Shown here: piece after piece, positions 1 to 10,082 of the stretch | How the letters are laid out: each line of letters starts with the position of its first letter | Position numbering within the stretch: the stretch's first letter is position 1 | DNA from: an uncultured Alphaproteobacteria bacterium | GTDB lineage: Bacteria > Pseudomonadota > Alphaproteobacteria > UBA6615 | Reading direction: 5' to 3' | Length of the DNA: 64,000 nt | Assembly (NCBI GenBank): GCA_943787445.1 | Contig: CALSML010000026.1 | Location: 122,187-186,186, forward strand | Translations under genes and position numbers: made by a program | Notes under the pieces: model-generated | Told to the model about the DNA's origin: nothing | Seen by the model: the letters and a program-made list of their open reading frames with translations, nothing else | The model's database searches: none

Positions 1-441
1 CCGCCGGCGCCCTCGACCGTCAAGACGGTCTTGATCGTCCCCGTCGTTCGGATGGCGGGAAGGAGCCGCTCGGCGAGTTTCTCGGATGACACGATCGCAA
101 CTTTCGGGTCGCAATCTCGTGATCAGATGGATGTGATCATCGACGGTGTTGGTCGTGTAGGCGGGAACCGTGATCGCACCGGCCGACATGATCGCGAGAT
201 CGGCGATTCCCCATTCGGGGCGATTTTCCGACACCAGCAGCACACGGTCGCCGTGCTGCACGCCGGCGGCGCGCAGACCGCGCGCCAGCTCGTGACCTCG
301 TCGCGCGCTTGGCCCAGCTGGTCGCCTGCCAGGAGTCATAGTGTTTGGCCCAGAACAGTGGTGCGTCACCGATTCGGCGGCTTTGTCGAAGAAGACCTGT
401 GGCAGGTTTTCCCAGTTGTCGTAGCGTGTTGCGTAGTCCAT
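1..441 (-). CDS. Long-chain acyl-CoA synthetase (AMP-binding), N-terminal part, frameshifted
   Basis: The reverse strand encodes the N-terminus of an AMP-dependent long-chain acyl-CoA ligase, which activates fatty acids to CoA thioesters. It starts at an ATG (439-441) with the segment MDYATRYDNWENLPQVFFDK. After a frame change it continues with the N-terminal-domain stretch GDRVLLVSENRPEWGIADLA, followed by GAITVPAYTTNTVDD. Both are typical of the FAA1-like branch of the family. At least two or three single-base indels interrupt this part. The rest of the gene lies to the left of the window, so the catalytic P-loop and C-terminal domain cannot be seen. It is divergent from pepF, with about 130 bp between the two starts. 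Confidence 0.75.
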   Translation of the reverse strand, partial: MDYATRYDNWENLPQVFFDKAAESVTHHCSGPNTMTPGRRPAGPSARRGHELARGLRAAGVQHGDRVLLVSENRPEWGIADLAIMSAGAITVPAYTTNTVDDHIHLITRLRPESCDRVIRETRRAAPSRHPNDGDDQDRLDGRGRRR

Positions 442-573
442 TGGTGTGCGTCTCGTCCCGGAGCCTTCCCGGTGTTGAGCCGAAGCACGCAATTTCGCGT
501 GATTCGTCGCACCGGTGGTTGTTGTCCCTCTATATGGACCTTATCTGAAGGCGTGTTTCAAGGAGCTGTTCAT

Positions 574-2418
574 ATGCCAAAAACCGCAACCACCCGCCAG
601 CGCAAGGGAAGCCCGGCCCGCGATAAACTGGGCCCGCTGCCCGAATGGGATTTGTCCGACCTCTATCCGTCCTCGGATGGTCCGGAAATCACCAGAGATA
701 TTGCGGCTTCGGGCAAGGCGGCCCAGAAATTCGCCAAGCGCTATCAGGGCAAACTGTCGGATATCGATGGCGATACGCTGGCCAAGGCGATCGCGGATTA
801 TGAGAAGATCGACGAGGTGCTCTCCCGGGTTATGAGCTACGCCTCGCTTCTCTATGCGGCAGATATGATGGACCCGGAAAATGGTCGCTTCTATCAGTCG
901 ATGCAGGAAACAGTGACCGGGATATCCTCCCATGTGCTGTTTTTTGCGCTGGAGCTCAACCGTATCCCCGAGCGCATCTTGAGCAAGAAACTGAAGGCGT
1001 CCGCAAAGCTGCGGCGCTACGAGCCCTGGCTGCGCGACTCGCGGGCTTACCGGCCCTATCAGCTTGGACGATCAGCTCGAGAAACTTGCTGCACGAAAAG
1101 CGGGTTGCCGGACGCTCTGCCTGGAATCGTCTCTTCGATGAGACGATGGCCGAACTGACGTTTGAGGTGGATCTTCCGCAAGGGCAAGAAGAACTGCTCA
1201 GCAGCGCCGAAGCCCTTAATTTGTTGTCCGATGGTGATGGTGCGGTTCGCAAGGCGGCGGCCAAGGCATCTGGGCAAGGGGCTGGGTGACAATGTGCGGA
1301 TCTTCTCGCTGATCACCAACACTCTGGCCAAGGACAAGGAGATCGAGGACAAGTGGCGTGGATTTGCGCGTCCGGTATCCAGTCGAAATCTTGTCGAACT
1401 ATGTCGAAGACGAGGTGGTCGACGCCCTGTCGCAATCGGTTCGCGATGCCTTTCCGGATCTGTCGCACCGTTATTACAAGCTGAAGGCCAAGTGGTTCGG
1501 CGTGCGCAAGCTTGACTACTGGGATCGGAACGCGCCGTCTGCCCGATGACGATGACAGCGTGATCCGCTGGGATGATGCCGTCGATAAGGTGCTCGATGC
1601 CTATGGACGCTTTTCGCCGGGCCTGGTGAGGGTTGCGCAGGATTTCTTCGACAACAACTGGATCGACACGCCGGTGCGGCCGGGCAAATCGCCGGGCGCT
1701 TTGCCCACCCGACTGTACCAAGCGCGCATCCCTATCTGCTGCTGAACTATCAGGGCAAGACGCGGGACGTGATGACCCTGGCCCATGAACTTGGGCCATG
1801 GCGTTCATCAGGTTCTGGCTGGCGGGCAGGGGCATCTGATGTCCGACACGCCGCTGACGTTGGCCGAAACGGCTTCCGTGTTCGGCGAGATGCTGACTTT
1901 CCGAAAATTGCTGGCGGAAGCCGACAATCCGAAGCTGCGCAAGACCATGCTCGCATCGAAGAGTTGAGGACATGCTGAACACTGTCGTGCGTCAGATCGC
2001 GTTCTATGAATTCGAGCGCCGGGTCCATGACAAGCGCTCGGGAAGGTGAACTGCTCACCGAGGAAATCTGCGATATCTGGATGGACATCCAGAAGGAGAG
2101 CCTCGGGCCCGCGATCCGGTTTGAGGACGAATACAAGTACTTCTGGACCTATATCCCGCACTTCATTCACTCGCCCTTCTATGTCTACGCCTATGCGTTC
2201 GGCGATTGTCTGGTGAACTCGTTGTATGCGGTCTACGAGAACGCCTCCGAGGGTTTTGCGGACCGCTATCTCGACATGCTGCGCGCCGGCGGTACCCTTG
2301 CGCCACAAGGAGCTGTTGGCACCGTTCGGGCTCGACGCATCCGATCCGGCCTTCTGGCAGAAGGGGCTCAGCGTCATCTCCGGTCTTGATCGACGAGCTT
2401 GAGGCGCTCGACGACTAG
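574..2418 (+). CDS. pepF: M3 family oligoendopeptidase F, frameshifted
   Basis: This is a cytoplasmic zinc metallopeptidase of family M3 that cleaves short peptides. An AAGGAG-type ribosome site at about 560 precedes the ATG at 574. The N-terminus carries the family segment LGPLPEWDLSDLYPS. The zinc-binding HELGH motif is present, but a single-base indel splits it: AHEL ends one frame at about 1790 and LGHGVHQ continues in another. Other indels occur at about 1060, 1085, 1270, 1370, 1530, 1690, 1970 and 2300. The reconstructed length of about 610 residues matches the family. The gene ends one base before the start of the ABC1 kinase gene, so the two are probably co-transcribed. The breaks look like sequencing errors, because the conserved protein resumes immediately after each one. 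Confidence 0.85.
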
Positions 2419-3766
2419 ATGAGCGATGATGAGCGTTCTACTGTTCGCGGCCGGGTGGGCCGTTACGGCCGGGTCGGGTTCGCCGTCGGTGGCGCGGCGT
2501 ACGGATGGCGGGGAACCGGTATCTTGGGCCGCGAGCGGACCACGAGACGCAATGCCGCGGACCTGAAGCTCGCACTGGGTGGTCTCTAAGGGCCGCTCAT
2601 GAAGGCGGCTCAGATTCTGGCGACCATCCCGATGCCCTGCCCGCGGACTATGCCCGTGAATTGGCAGAACTGCAGGCCAATGCGCCGCCAATGGGGTGGG
2701 CGTTTGTGCGCCGCCGGATGGCGGCAGAACTGGGACCGACTGGCAGAGTCAAGTTCCGCGAATTTCCCGCGCGAAGCCTCCGTGCGGCCTCACTCGGCCA
2801 AGTTCATGCGGCCACAGACATAGACGGCCGCGAAGGTTGCGAGCAAACTGCAGTATCCGGATATGGCCTCGTCGTGTCAGCGGACCTTAACCAGCTCAAA
2901 CTCGCATTCTCGGTCTATCGCCGGTACGACCCGGCGATTGACCCATCGCAGATTCATGCCGAGCTGGCCGAGCGCCTGACCGAAGAACTCGACTATCTCC
3001 GCGAGGCGCGCACTACGCGGCTCTATGGGGCCATGCTCGCCGACGAAACCGGATGTTCATGTGCCCGAAGTGATTGAGGATCTCTCGGCCCCTCGCCTGC
3101 TGACGACCACCTGGCTCGAAGGCCGGCCGATGGCGCAGTTTGCCGAGGAGGCGGGTACGACCCAGCGTGAAGCCGCCGCTCTGAACATGTTTCGGGCCTG
3201 GTATGTGCCGTTCTATGGCTATGGCGTGATCCACGGTGACCCGCATCTGGGCAACTATTCCGTCAATGCGGATGCTTCGATCAACCTCTACGATTTCGGC
3301 TGTATCCGGGTATTTCCCCGCGTATTTCGTCGAAGGTGTGGTCGAGCTATATCACGCGCTACGCACCGATGACCGGGATCGGGCGGCACATGCCTATCAG
3401 CGCTGGGGCTTCGACGACATTTCGAACGAACTGCTGGACACGTTGAACATCTGGGCGGGGTTTCTCTACAAGCCGCTGCTGGAAGACCGGGTGCAGCGGA
3501 TTCAGGAATCGGAGTCGGGCACCTATGGCGCGACCGTCGCCGGCAAGGTGCATGAAGAGCTTCGCAGAATTGGTGGCGTCACCCCGCCGCGTGAATTTGT
3601 CCTGATGGACCGGGCAGCCATCGGGCTCGGATCGGTGTTCCTGCGCTTGCGCGCGGAACTGAACTGGCACCGGATATTTCATGACCTGATCGATGAATAT
3701 GATCTGGATGGTCTGACGAAACGGCAAAGCGGTGCGCTGACCGCACAAGGTCTGGAGTTGCCCTAA
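2419..3766 (+). CDS. ABC1/UbiB/AarF-family atypical kinase, frameshifted
   Basis: This is an ABC1 (ADCK/UbiB-like) atypical kinase, a family linked to ubiquinone biosynthesis and lipid homeostasis. The N-terminal KxGQ-like signature survives as LMKAAQILATIP. It is followed by the Ala-rich loop ASLGQVHAA, the catalytic-loop segment GVIHGDPHLGNY and the metal-binding DFG motif in LYDFGCIRVF. The ATG directly follows the pepF stop codon. An in-frame TAA after residue 54 and indels at about 2630, 2845, 2870, 3050 and 3315 break the frame. The reconstructed protein has about 445 residues, a normal length for the family. The gene lacks the C-terminal membrane helices seen in true UbiB, so I do not assign the symbol ubiB. 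Its stop overlaps that of the convergent hypothetical gene. Confidence 0.82.
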
Positions 3767-4209
3767 TCGGGCGTGCTCGCGCGATCGAAAAAGTTCTGAA
3801 GTTCCCTGGTGTCCACTACGTCGAGTCAGGCCAGCGCCGGGCCGATCTCGATGAAGTATCTGTAGTGAATGTCGGTCTGCCGACCTGTCTCGCTCATGGC
3901 TTTCCAGGGCGGCATGATGATTTTCGTGTCGAGGGACGGAGCTACAACGATTGCGCCTTGCGCGCGGTGGGCCAGCGCATAATCAAAGACCTCGCGGGTT
4001 ATGTCCTGAATTGAATAAAGTTCGGAGTTGGTGATTCCGGACGGATCGGTCGTGCTGTGAAACGCCAGCAGATTTCGATAATCAACTGCTGGTTCTGCGT
4101 GTTTCGCAATCGTGCGAACCGCATGCTCGATTTGCGCATGTGTGACATCACGGAAGAAATGGAAGGCCAGCAGTCTGGCCTTGCGATCAACGAGTTGATG
4201 TACAGGCAT
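3763..4209 (-). CDS. Conserved-looking hypothetical protein with in-frame TGA
   Basis: The first 127 codons run from an ATG at 4209 to a TGA at 3826-3828. The same frame then continues for 20 more sense codons (LDVVDTRELQNFFDRAS and on) to a TAG at 3763-3765, which overlaps the stop of the convergent ABC1 gene. The protein is mostly soluble, with no signal peptide or membrane helix. It contains alternating hydrophobic strands such as GAIVVAPSLDTKIIM and DIHYRYFIEIG. The TGA may be a miscalled TGG (Trp), which would give a 148-residue protein ending exactly at the convergent neighbour. I do not recognise the family. Confidence 0.55.
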
Positions 4210-4335
4210 GTTCCCGATCCGGACTGACGGAAACCAATATCAGGGAAATTGCATATTAAAACAACTATGGAGTGTGTGGGCGCAGTTCTTATCCCGCCGT
4301 ATCGGCTGTTGCCTGTCGCACGCGCCAGAATTGGG

Positions 4336-5561
4336 CTATTCGGCCGGGCGTGCCCGCCAGCCCGCGATACTCGCAATGAAGGCCGCGAACTGTGTGAAGA
4401 AAATGACCCCGGCAAGCGGCAAGATGGGTCGTGTGTGGCAGGAGGGCGACAATCGACGGTCGCGATGGCTGCCGTTCCGTATTGCACCAGTCCGTTCAGT
4501 GCTGCCGCGGTGCCTGCATAGTCGGGTCGAACGCTGACGCCGGCCGCCATGACGCTGGGAAATGCCATGGCCAGTCCGATGTTGAAGAGGAAATATGGGC
4601 GCGATGGCCGCGACCGGGGTGAACACACCCATCAGGGGTAGCGCCAGATAGACTGCCGCACCCAGCAATCCGACCGTGGTGCCGAGGATGATCATGCGGT
4701 TGACGCCCAGCTTTCCGGTCAGCCAGATCGCACTGCCGTAGCCGCAGAACGCGCCGGAGGTGGCCAGCAGCATCATGTAGCCGAAGGTGTCCGGTGCGCA
4801 ACGCCGTAGCTGTCGATCAGGACGACGGGCACCCCGGCAAAGAACGCGAAGGCGCCTGCGGCGATGAACCCGATGTTCAGGTTGTAGGACACGAAGGACC
4901 GCTCGCGCAGCAGCACGCGATAGCCCAGCGCCATGGTGCGGATGCTGGTGATCAGATCGCCTCCCTGAACCACATTGGTTTCCGCCATCCGTGCCCAGCA
5001 GTAGACAAACAGCACTGTGCCCAGGATGGCAAGAAACAGGAACGAGGCCTGCCAGCCGAAATGGGTGTGGAGATATCCACCAATGGCCGGTGCCGTGGCG
5101 GGAGCAAAGACCATCACAGTCGAGATGATGGCGAGCGCCCGTGCTGCGTTTTTGCGGTCATAGAGGTCGCGCACGATCGAGCGCACCATCACCATGGATC
5201 CGGCAGCGCCGATGCCCTGCAGGATGCGCGCCAGCAGCAGCATGGTCATGGACGGTGCGAAGGCGCAGAGCAGGCTGGCGACCACATAGATCGCCAGGCC
5301 ACAGAGCAGGGTCGGTCGGCGTCCAAACCGATCGGATACGCTGCCATAGAGAAACTGTGCCAGCGCATAGGCAACCAGAAACGCGATCAGGGTGGTCTGT
5401 ACCGTGAAAATGGGTACGCCGAAGGCCACGCCGATATCCGGAATCGACGGCAGGAACAGATTGTAGGCAATCGCACTGCCAGAAATCAGGGCGGTCAGCA
5501 GCGGAATTCTGGGTGGCTTGCGGAGAATGTTGTAAATCCGATGGAGAATTGGACAGGACAA
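4336..5561 (-). CDS. Bcr/CflA-type MFS drug exporter, frameshifted
   Basis: This is a 12-helix major facilitator protein of the Bcr/CflA drug-resistance branch, an inner-membrane proton antiporter. The first 262 codons include the MFS loop 2-3 signature GSVSDRFGRRPTLLCG, the TM4 start ARILQGIGAAG, the conserved RSIVRDLYDR segment and the antiporter motif APAIGGYL. The C-terminal half is split across three frames by indels at about 4785, 4600 and 4455. It resumes as GYMMLLATSGAFCGYGSA, then AMAFPSVMAAGVSV, and ends with FAAFIASIAGWRARPAE. The reconstructed length is about 405 residues, as expected. No regulator lies beside it, and the substrate cannot be inferred. Confidence 0.85.
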
Positions 5562-5652
5562 ACGGTGCTGTGGTCAGTCTATCACGCACGGAAACGCAGT
5601 TCGCCATCTCGGCGAGAGCCTGTCTATCCCCGCGGGCCGGTGCAGATCCCTG

Positions 5653-6207
5653 CTACTGAGCGGGGGGCGGTTTCCCATGCAGGCGGGCCAGGTTCTTGCG
5701 GGCGTTGGTGTTGCCGTTGCGTGCACTTTCCTCATACCAGTAGAGCGCGATATCGAGGTCGCGGTTCGTGCCGCGTCCGGTTTCGTAGAGTCGGCCGAGA
5801 TTGTTCTGGGCGCGCGCTTCCCCCTGTTCTGCGGCGCGCAGGAACCAGAAGAATGCCGCTTCGAGGTTCTGTTCTGCGCCGTTGCCGCTTTCCAGTCCAT
5901 GACCGAGGAACAATTGTGCTCCGGCATGGCCACGTTCTGCAGCGCGCCGATACCAGTCCATGGCGCGGGTATCATCCTTCGGTACTCCCTGGCCGAATGT
6001 GTGCATCACCCCGAGCCCGAATTGTGCCTTCGGGTCTCCAAACTGGGCCAGAACGTCCCATTCCAGCAATGCTGTTTCATAGTCAGCCCGATTGTAAGCG
6101 GACAAGCCCCGCTCATAATCCTCGGCGATGGCTGCGGGTGCGGCCAGAACCATGAGCGCCAGAGCAATCAGGCCGGGGGTCAGCAGGTGGAGTCGAAGTT
6201 GGTGCAT
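5653..6207 (-). CDS. Secreted Sel1-repeat protein
   Basis: This 184-residue exported protein has an N-terminal signal peptide (hydrophobic LIALALMVLAAPAAIA, likely cleaved before EDYERG). Four Sel1-like (SLR) repeats of about 36 residues follow, of the type AQFGLGVMHTFGQGVPKDD and AMDWYRRAAERGHAGAQ. Sel1 repeats form alpha-solenoid scaffolds for protein contacts, often in the periplasm of Gram-negative bacteria. It stands alone between the exporter gene and the divergent pntAA. The same architecture recurs in the integrated element (39156-39973), though that copy is not closely similar in sequence. Confidence 0.85.
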   Translation of the reverse strand: MHQLRLHLLTPGLIALALMVLAAPAAIAEDYERGLSAYNRADYETALLEWDVLAQFGDPKAQFGLGVMHTFGQGVPKDDTRAMDWYRRAAERGHAGAQLFLGHGLESGNGAEQNLEAAFFWFLRAAEQGEARAQNNLGRLYETGRGTNRDLDIALYWYEESARNGNTNARKNLARLHGKPPPAQ

Positions 6208-6440
6208 TCAGAAGCCCCAGATTTGGCAGTTTTTCTTTCTACGCGTGTTGCGCATGTCGGATCAGCTCCTGTCATGCACAAAGCGGCCGGTTCCCACTTA
6301 AGGACGAGCTTTCTGCCGGGTTGCCCTGTCGTGCATCGCGCGGCATATTCGCCTGCGCGTGAACAATACGCACTGCCGGCCATATTCGGGGGCACAGGCC
6401 GGGTCCCGACGAGTTCGACTGAACCGAGGTTCCTCACGTT

Positions 6441-7679
6441 ATGAAGATCGCGATTGCCAAAGAACGGCGCCCGCATGAGCGGCGCGTCGCGGCGACGCCG
6501 GACACGATCAGGCGCTACCTGCAATGGGGTTTCGATGTGGCCGTGGAAAACGGGGCGGGTGAAGCCGCTTCGATTTCCGACGATGCCTATCGCGATGCCG
6601 GAGCAACGGTTGCCGCCTCTCGTGCCGAGGTGTTCGCCAATGCCGACATCGTCCTCAAGGTCCAGCGTCCGCTGGCACAGGACACAGGCGATGATGGATT
6701 GTCCGATATTCCCGAAGGCACATATCTGATCGCGCTGCACAACCCCTATGGGGACCGCGATGGTGTGGATGCCTATGCCAAGCACAACATCGTGGCGTTC
6801 TCGATGGAAATGCTGCCGCGTATCAGTCGGGCGCAGTCCATGGATGTGCTGAGTTCCCAGTCGAACCTGACGGGCTACAAGGCGGTGATCGATGGCGCGG
6901 CGAATTATGGCAAGGCCATGCCGATGCTGATGACCGCGGCGGGCCGGATCAATCCAGCCAAGGTCTTTGTCATGGGCGCGGGTGTTGCCGGATTGCAGGC
7001 GATCGCCACGGCACGTCGATTGGGGGCCATCGTCTCCGCGACCGATGTGCGCGCGGCGTCGCGCGAAGAGGTTCAGAGTCTCGGCGCGTCCTTCATCATG
7101 GTTGAAACCGATGAAGGCGAGACCGGCCAGACAGCTGGCGGTTACGCCAAGGAAATGTCCGAGGATTACAAACGTCGTCAGGCCGAACTGATCGCCGATC
7201 ACATCAAGGATCAGGACATCGTCATCACAACAGCGCTGATTCCGGGGCGTCCGGCACCAATTCTGGTGAATGACGACATGATCGCGTCGATGAAACCCGG
7301 CGCGGTGATCGTTGATATCGCAGCCGAGCAGGGCGGCAATGTCAGCCAGACCCGGCCCGGTGAAATTCATGTCACCGGCAATGGCGTCAAGATTCTTGCC
7401 GAGTACAACCTGCCGTCACGGTTGGCGACAGATTCGTCGGCTTTGTATGCACGAAATCTGATGAACTTCGTCGAGCTGCTGGTCAACACCGAGGACAAGA
7501 AACTCGAGATCGACTGGGAGGACGAAATCATTGTCGGCACATGCCTGACGCGCGATGGCAAGGTTGTTCACACCGCCTTGCTGCCGGAAGAAGAGAAGGC
7601 ACCGGAGCTGGCTCCCTCTGAAGATGCGGCTGCTGACGACAGCGCATCGGACACCGAATCAACCGAGAAGGGAGCCTGA
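6441..7679 (+). CDS. pntAA: NAD(P) transhydrogenase subunit alpha part 1 (NAD(H)-binding)
   Basis: This is the soluble domain I of proton-translocating transhydrogenase. The complex uses the proton gradient to transfer hydride from NADH to NADP+. The N-terminus MKIAIAKERRPHERRVAAT is the alanine dehydrogenase/PNT N-terminal signature. The Rossmann motif VFMGAGVAGLQAIATARRLG starts near residue 173, and the mobile-loop region lies around residue 230. The tail after residue 375 is acidic and rich in Ala, Glu and Ser, with no obvious function. The protein has 412 residues. It is the first gene of a three-gene operon, with pntAB starting three bases after its stop. The alpha subunit is split into two genes, the usual alphaproteobacterial arrangement. 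Confidence 0.96.
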   Translation: MKIAIAKERRPHERRVAATPDTIRRYLQWGFDVAVENGAGEAASISDDAYRDAGATVAASRAEVFANADIVLKVQRPLAQDTGDDGLSDIPEGTYLIALHNPYGDRDGVDAYAKHNIVAFSMEMLPRISRAQSMDVLSSQSNLTGYKAVIDGAANYGKAMPMLMTAAGRINPAKVFVMGAGVAGLQAIATARRLGAIVSATDVRAASREEVQSLGASFIMVETDEGETGQTAGGYAKEMSEDYKRRQAELIADHIKDQDIVITTALIPGRPAPILVNDDMIASMKPGAVIVDIAAEQGGNVSQTRPGEIHVTGNGVKILAEYNLPSRLATDSSALYARNLMNFVELLVNTEDKKLEIDWEDEIIVGTCLTRDGKVVHTALLPEEEKAPELAPSEDAAADDSASDTESTEKGA

Positions 7680-7682
7680 TCC

Positions 7683-8090
7683 ATGGATCCTTCGACACTC
7701 GCCGACAATGCTGCGCGCCTGGCCACTGAGGCCGCAGCCCTGGCGGAAAAAACCGCCGGACTCGCTCAGGACGCCACACAGGTCGCATTGACTCAGACCG
7801 CGGGTGCGGGAGACCCCTTTGTCTTCCTGTTCACGGTTTTCGTGCTGGCCTGCTTCATAGGCTACTACGTGGTCTGGAGCGTGACGCCTGCCCTGCATTC
7901 GCCGCTGATGGCGGTTACCAACGCGATTTCGTCGGTGATCATCGTCGGCGCCCTGATCGCGGCAGGACCGGGTGACTGGAACCTTTCGAAGATTTTCGGG
8001 TTTATCGCCGTCATCCTGGCGTCGGTGAATATTTTTGGCGGATTCATCGTGACGCAACGGATGCTCGCGATGTACCGCGCAAAGAAGTAG
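7683..8090 (+). CDS. pntAB: NAD(P) transhydrogenase subunit alpha part 2 (membrane)
   Basis: This 135-residue protein supplies the alpha-subunit helices of membrane domain II of the transhydrogenase. It has an N-terminal Ala-rich amphipathic segment, then three to four hydrophobic helices. The first is [20 protein letters not shown], followed by the conserved [19 protein letters not shown], the family signature of PntA helix 2. It ends with [11 protein letters not shown]. It sits between pntAA and pntB with gaps of 3 and 10 bp, so the three subunits are made from one message. Confidence 0.96.
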   Translation: MDPSTLADNAARLATEAAALAEKTAGLAQDATQVALTQTAGAGDPFVFLFTVFVLACFIGYYVVWSVTPALHSPLMAVTNAISSVIIVGALIAAGPGDWNLSKIFGFIAVILASVNIFGGFIVTQRMLAMYRAKK

Positions 8091-8100
8091 GGCGATCGAT

Positions 8101-9504
8101 ATGTCAGCATCACTCACTGCATTTGCGTATCTGGTCGCCAGCGTCTGCTTCATCATGGCGCTGCGTGGACTGAGTTCGCCGAAAAGCGCCCGTATGGGCA
8201 ACATCTTCGGCATCGTCGGCATGATCATCGCGATCCTGACCACGGTGGCCCTGCCCAGTGTCACTTCTTTCGACGCGATTGTCATCGGGATCGCCATTGG
8301 CGGTGCCATTGGCGCCGTGATCGCCCTGAAGATCGCGATGACCGCTCTGCCGCAGCTGGTGGCCGCTTTCCATTCGCTGGTTGGGCTTGCTGCTGTTCTG
8401 GTGGCCGGCGCGGCGTTTTTCTCGCCCGAAGCCTATGGAATCGGCACGGTGGGGCACATCCACACCGGCAGCCTGATCGAAATGTCGATTGGCACTGCCA
8501 TTGGCGCGATCACCTTCACCGGCTCGATCATCGCCTTCGGCAAGCTGCAGGGTCTGGTCACCGGCAAGCCGCTGGTCTTCAAGGGCCAACACATGATCAA
8601 TCTCGGACTGGGCATTGCGCTGGTTCTGGTGGTTGTCTGGCTTGCAGCCACGGAGTCATCCACCGCGTTCTGGCTGCTGATCGCGCTGTCCCTGATCATT
8701 GGCGTGACGCTGATCCTGCCGATCGGCGGCGCGGATATGCCGGTCGTCGTCTCGATGCTGAATTCCTATTCGGGCTGGGCGGCTGCGGGCATCGGCTTCA
8801 CTCTGGCCAATCCGGCGCTGATCGTTGTTGGTGCACTGGTCGGCTCTTCGGGCGCCATTCTCAGCTACATCATGTGCAAGGGCATGAACCGGTCCTTCTT
8901 CAACGTGATCCTCGGCGGCTTCGGCGGGGAAACCGCCGCACCGGGCATGGACGATCTGGGGGACCGCACGGTGCGACAGGGTTCGGCCGAAGATGCCGCC
9001 TTTATCATGGAGCAGGCCAATTCGGTCATCATCATTCCCGGTTACGGCATGGCGGTGGCGCAGGCGCAGCATGCGCTGGCGGAAATGGTCAGTGTGCTCG
9101 AAGAAAAGGGCGTCAGGGTGCGTTACGCGATCCATCCGGTCGCCGGTCGCATGCCCGGCCATATGAATGTGCTGCTGGCTGAGGCCAATGTGCCCTATGA
9201 CGATGTGCTCGAACTCGACGAGATCAACTCGGACTTCGCCTCGACCGATGTGACCTTCGTGATTGGCGCGAACGATGTCACGAACCCGGCGGCCAAGACC
9301 GACAAGTCGAGCCCGATCTACGGGATGCCGGTTTTCAATCTTGATGAATCCGGCACGGTGCTCTTCATCAAGCGCTCGCTGGCCTCGGGCTATGCCGGCA
9401 TCGACAACCCGCTCTTCTACAAGGACAACACGATGATGCTGTTCGATGACGCCAAGAAGATGTGTGAGAATATCGTCAAATCCCTGAAGGGCGGCGGGCA
9501 CTAA
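8101..9504 (+). CDS. pntB: NAD(P) transhydrogenase subunit beta
   Basis: This 467-residue beta subunit has about nine N-terminal membrane helices (residues 1-265) that form the proton channel with PntAB. A C-terminal NADP(H)-binding domain III follows. Visible signatures are the helix segments GSIIAFGKLQGLVTGKPLVF and GADMPVVVSMLNSYSGWAAA, and the NADP-binding sequence IIIPGYGMAVAQAQHALAEM. Further along are RYAIHPVAGRMPGHMNVLLA and VIGANDVTNPAAKTD. The frame is intact and the length is normal. A Rho-independent terminator follows 25 bp after the stop. Confidence 0.97.
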   Translation: MSASLTAFAYLVASVCFIMALRGLSSPKSARMGNIFGIVGMIIAILTTVALPSVTSFDAIVIGIAIGGAIGAVIALKIAMTALPQLVAAFHSLVGLAAVLVAGAAFFSPEAYGIGTVGHIHTGSLIEMSIGTAIGAITFTGSIIAFGKLQGLVTGKPLVFKGQHMINLGLGIALVLVVVWLAATESSTAFWLLIALSLIIGVTLILPIGGADMPVVVSMLNSYSGWAAAGIGFTLANPALIVVGALVGSSGAILSYIMCKGMNRSFFNVILGGFGGETAAPGMDDLGDRTVRQGSAEDAAFIMEQANSVIIIPGYGMAVAQAQHALAEMVSVLEEKGVRVRYAIHPVAGRMPGHMNVLLAEANVPYDDVLELDEINSDFASTDVTFVIGANDVTNPAAKTDKSSPIYGMPVFNLDESGTVLFIKRSLASGYAGIDNPLFYKDNTMMLFDDAKKMCENIVKSLKGGGH

Positions 9505-9528
9505 CCCGATCACCGGACAGGATGAAAC

Positions 9529-9563
9529 GAAAACGGCCCCGGAAATTTCTGGGGCCGTTTTGC
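9529..9563 (+). terminator. Rho-independent terminator of the pnt operon
   Basis: A perfect inverted repeat AAACGGCCCC / GGGGCCGTTTT with a short ggaaatttct loop is followed by a T run, 25 bp after the pntB stop. Because the stem is flanked by A and T runs it may act in both directions and also terminate the convergent rpsU message. Confidence 0.9.
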
Positions 9564-9597
9564 ATTCATGTGTTTTCCAAAGAAGGGGAGAGACGGG

Positions 9598-9813
9598 CTA
9601 GAAGCCTTCGCGCTCCTTGCGTTTGCGGGCAAGCTTGCGCTGACGGCGAACGGCCTCGGCGCTTTCGCGCGCACGTTTCTCTGATGGCTTCTCGTAAGAG
9701 CGCCGCAGTTTCATCTCACGAAACACGCCTTCGCGTTGCATCTTCTTCTTCAGCGCTTTCAGCGCCTGATCAACATTGTTGTCGCGTACAACAACCTGGA
9801 CGATGGGAATCAC
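9598..9813 (-). CDS. rpsU: 30S ribosomal protein S21
   Basis: This 71-residue small-subunit ribosomal protein matches S21 along its full length. It has the core segment [20 protein letters not shown] and then [21 protein letters not shown] basic Arg/Lys tail ([16 protein letters not shown]) completes it. The start is GTG (9811-9813), preceded by a GGAAGGGG ribosome site. S21 helps base-pair the Shine-Dalgarno region during initiation. It is convergent with the pnt operon and divergent from the 10.1-18.8 kb operon. The 269-bp spacer to 10083 holds no ORF I can support and presumably contains both promoters. Confidence 0.96.
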   Translation of the reverse strand: MIPIVQVVVRDNNVDQALKALKKKMQREGVFREMKLRRSYEKPSEKRARESAEAVRRQRKLARKRKEREGF

Positions 9814-10082
9814 CCCCTTCCGAATGAATTGACACCGGACACCGGGAAAACGGCCGGTTCCGGGCCAGCCTCTTGCGAGGAGGGGTCGTCATACACGCCC
9901 GCGACGGTTCTGCCAAGGCGTGCAAACCACGGAATTTCGCGGTCGCGGGGGCGTGAGGAGCGGAGAAATGCCGAAAAATCGACATATTTCCGTCCTTAAT
10001 GAAGGCTCAGCCTGCACGTCAGTTGAGGTGGTACAACCATTCGCTGTAGCATTGTGACAGCGTGAAACAGAGGAGAACACAG

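Noticed and set aside
3826-3828. Selenocysteine codon
   Set aside because: No hairpin typical of a SECIS element is evident after the TGA, the gene is not a known selenoprotein, and base-call errors are common in this region.
4794-6155. 453-residue plus-strand ORF
   Set aside because: Antisense to the exporter and Sel1 genes, both of which have clear protein signatures.
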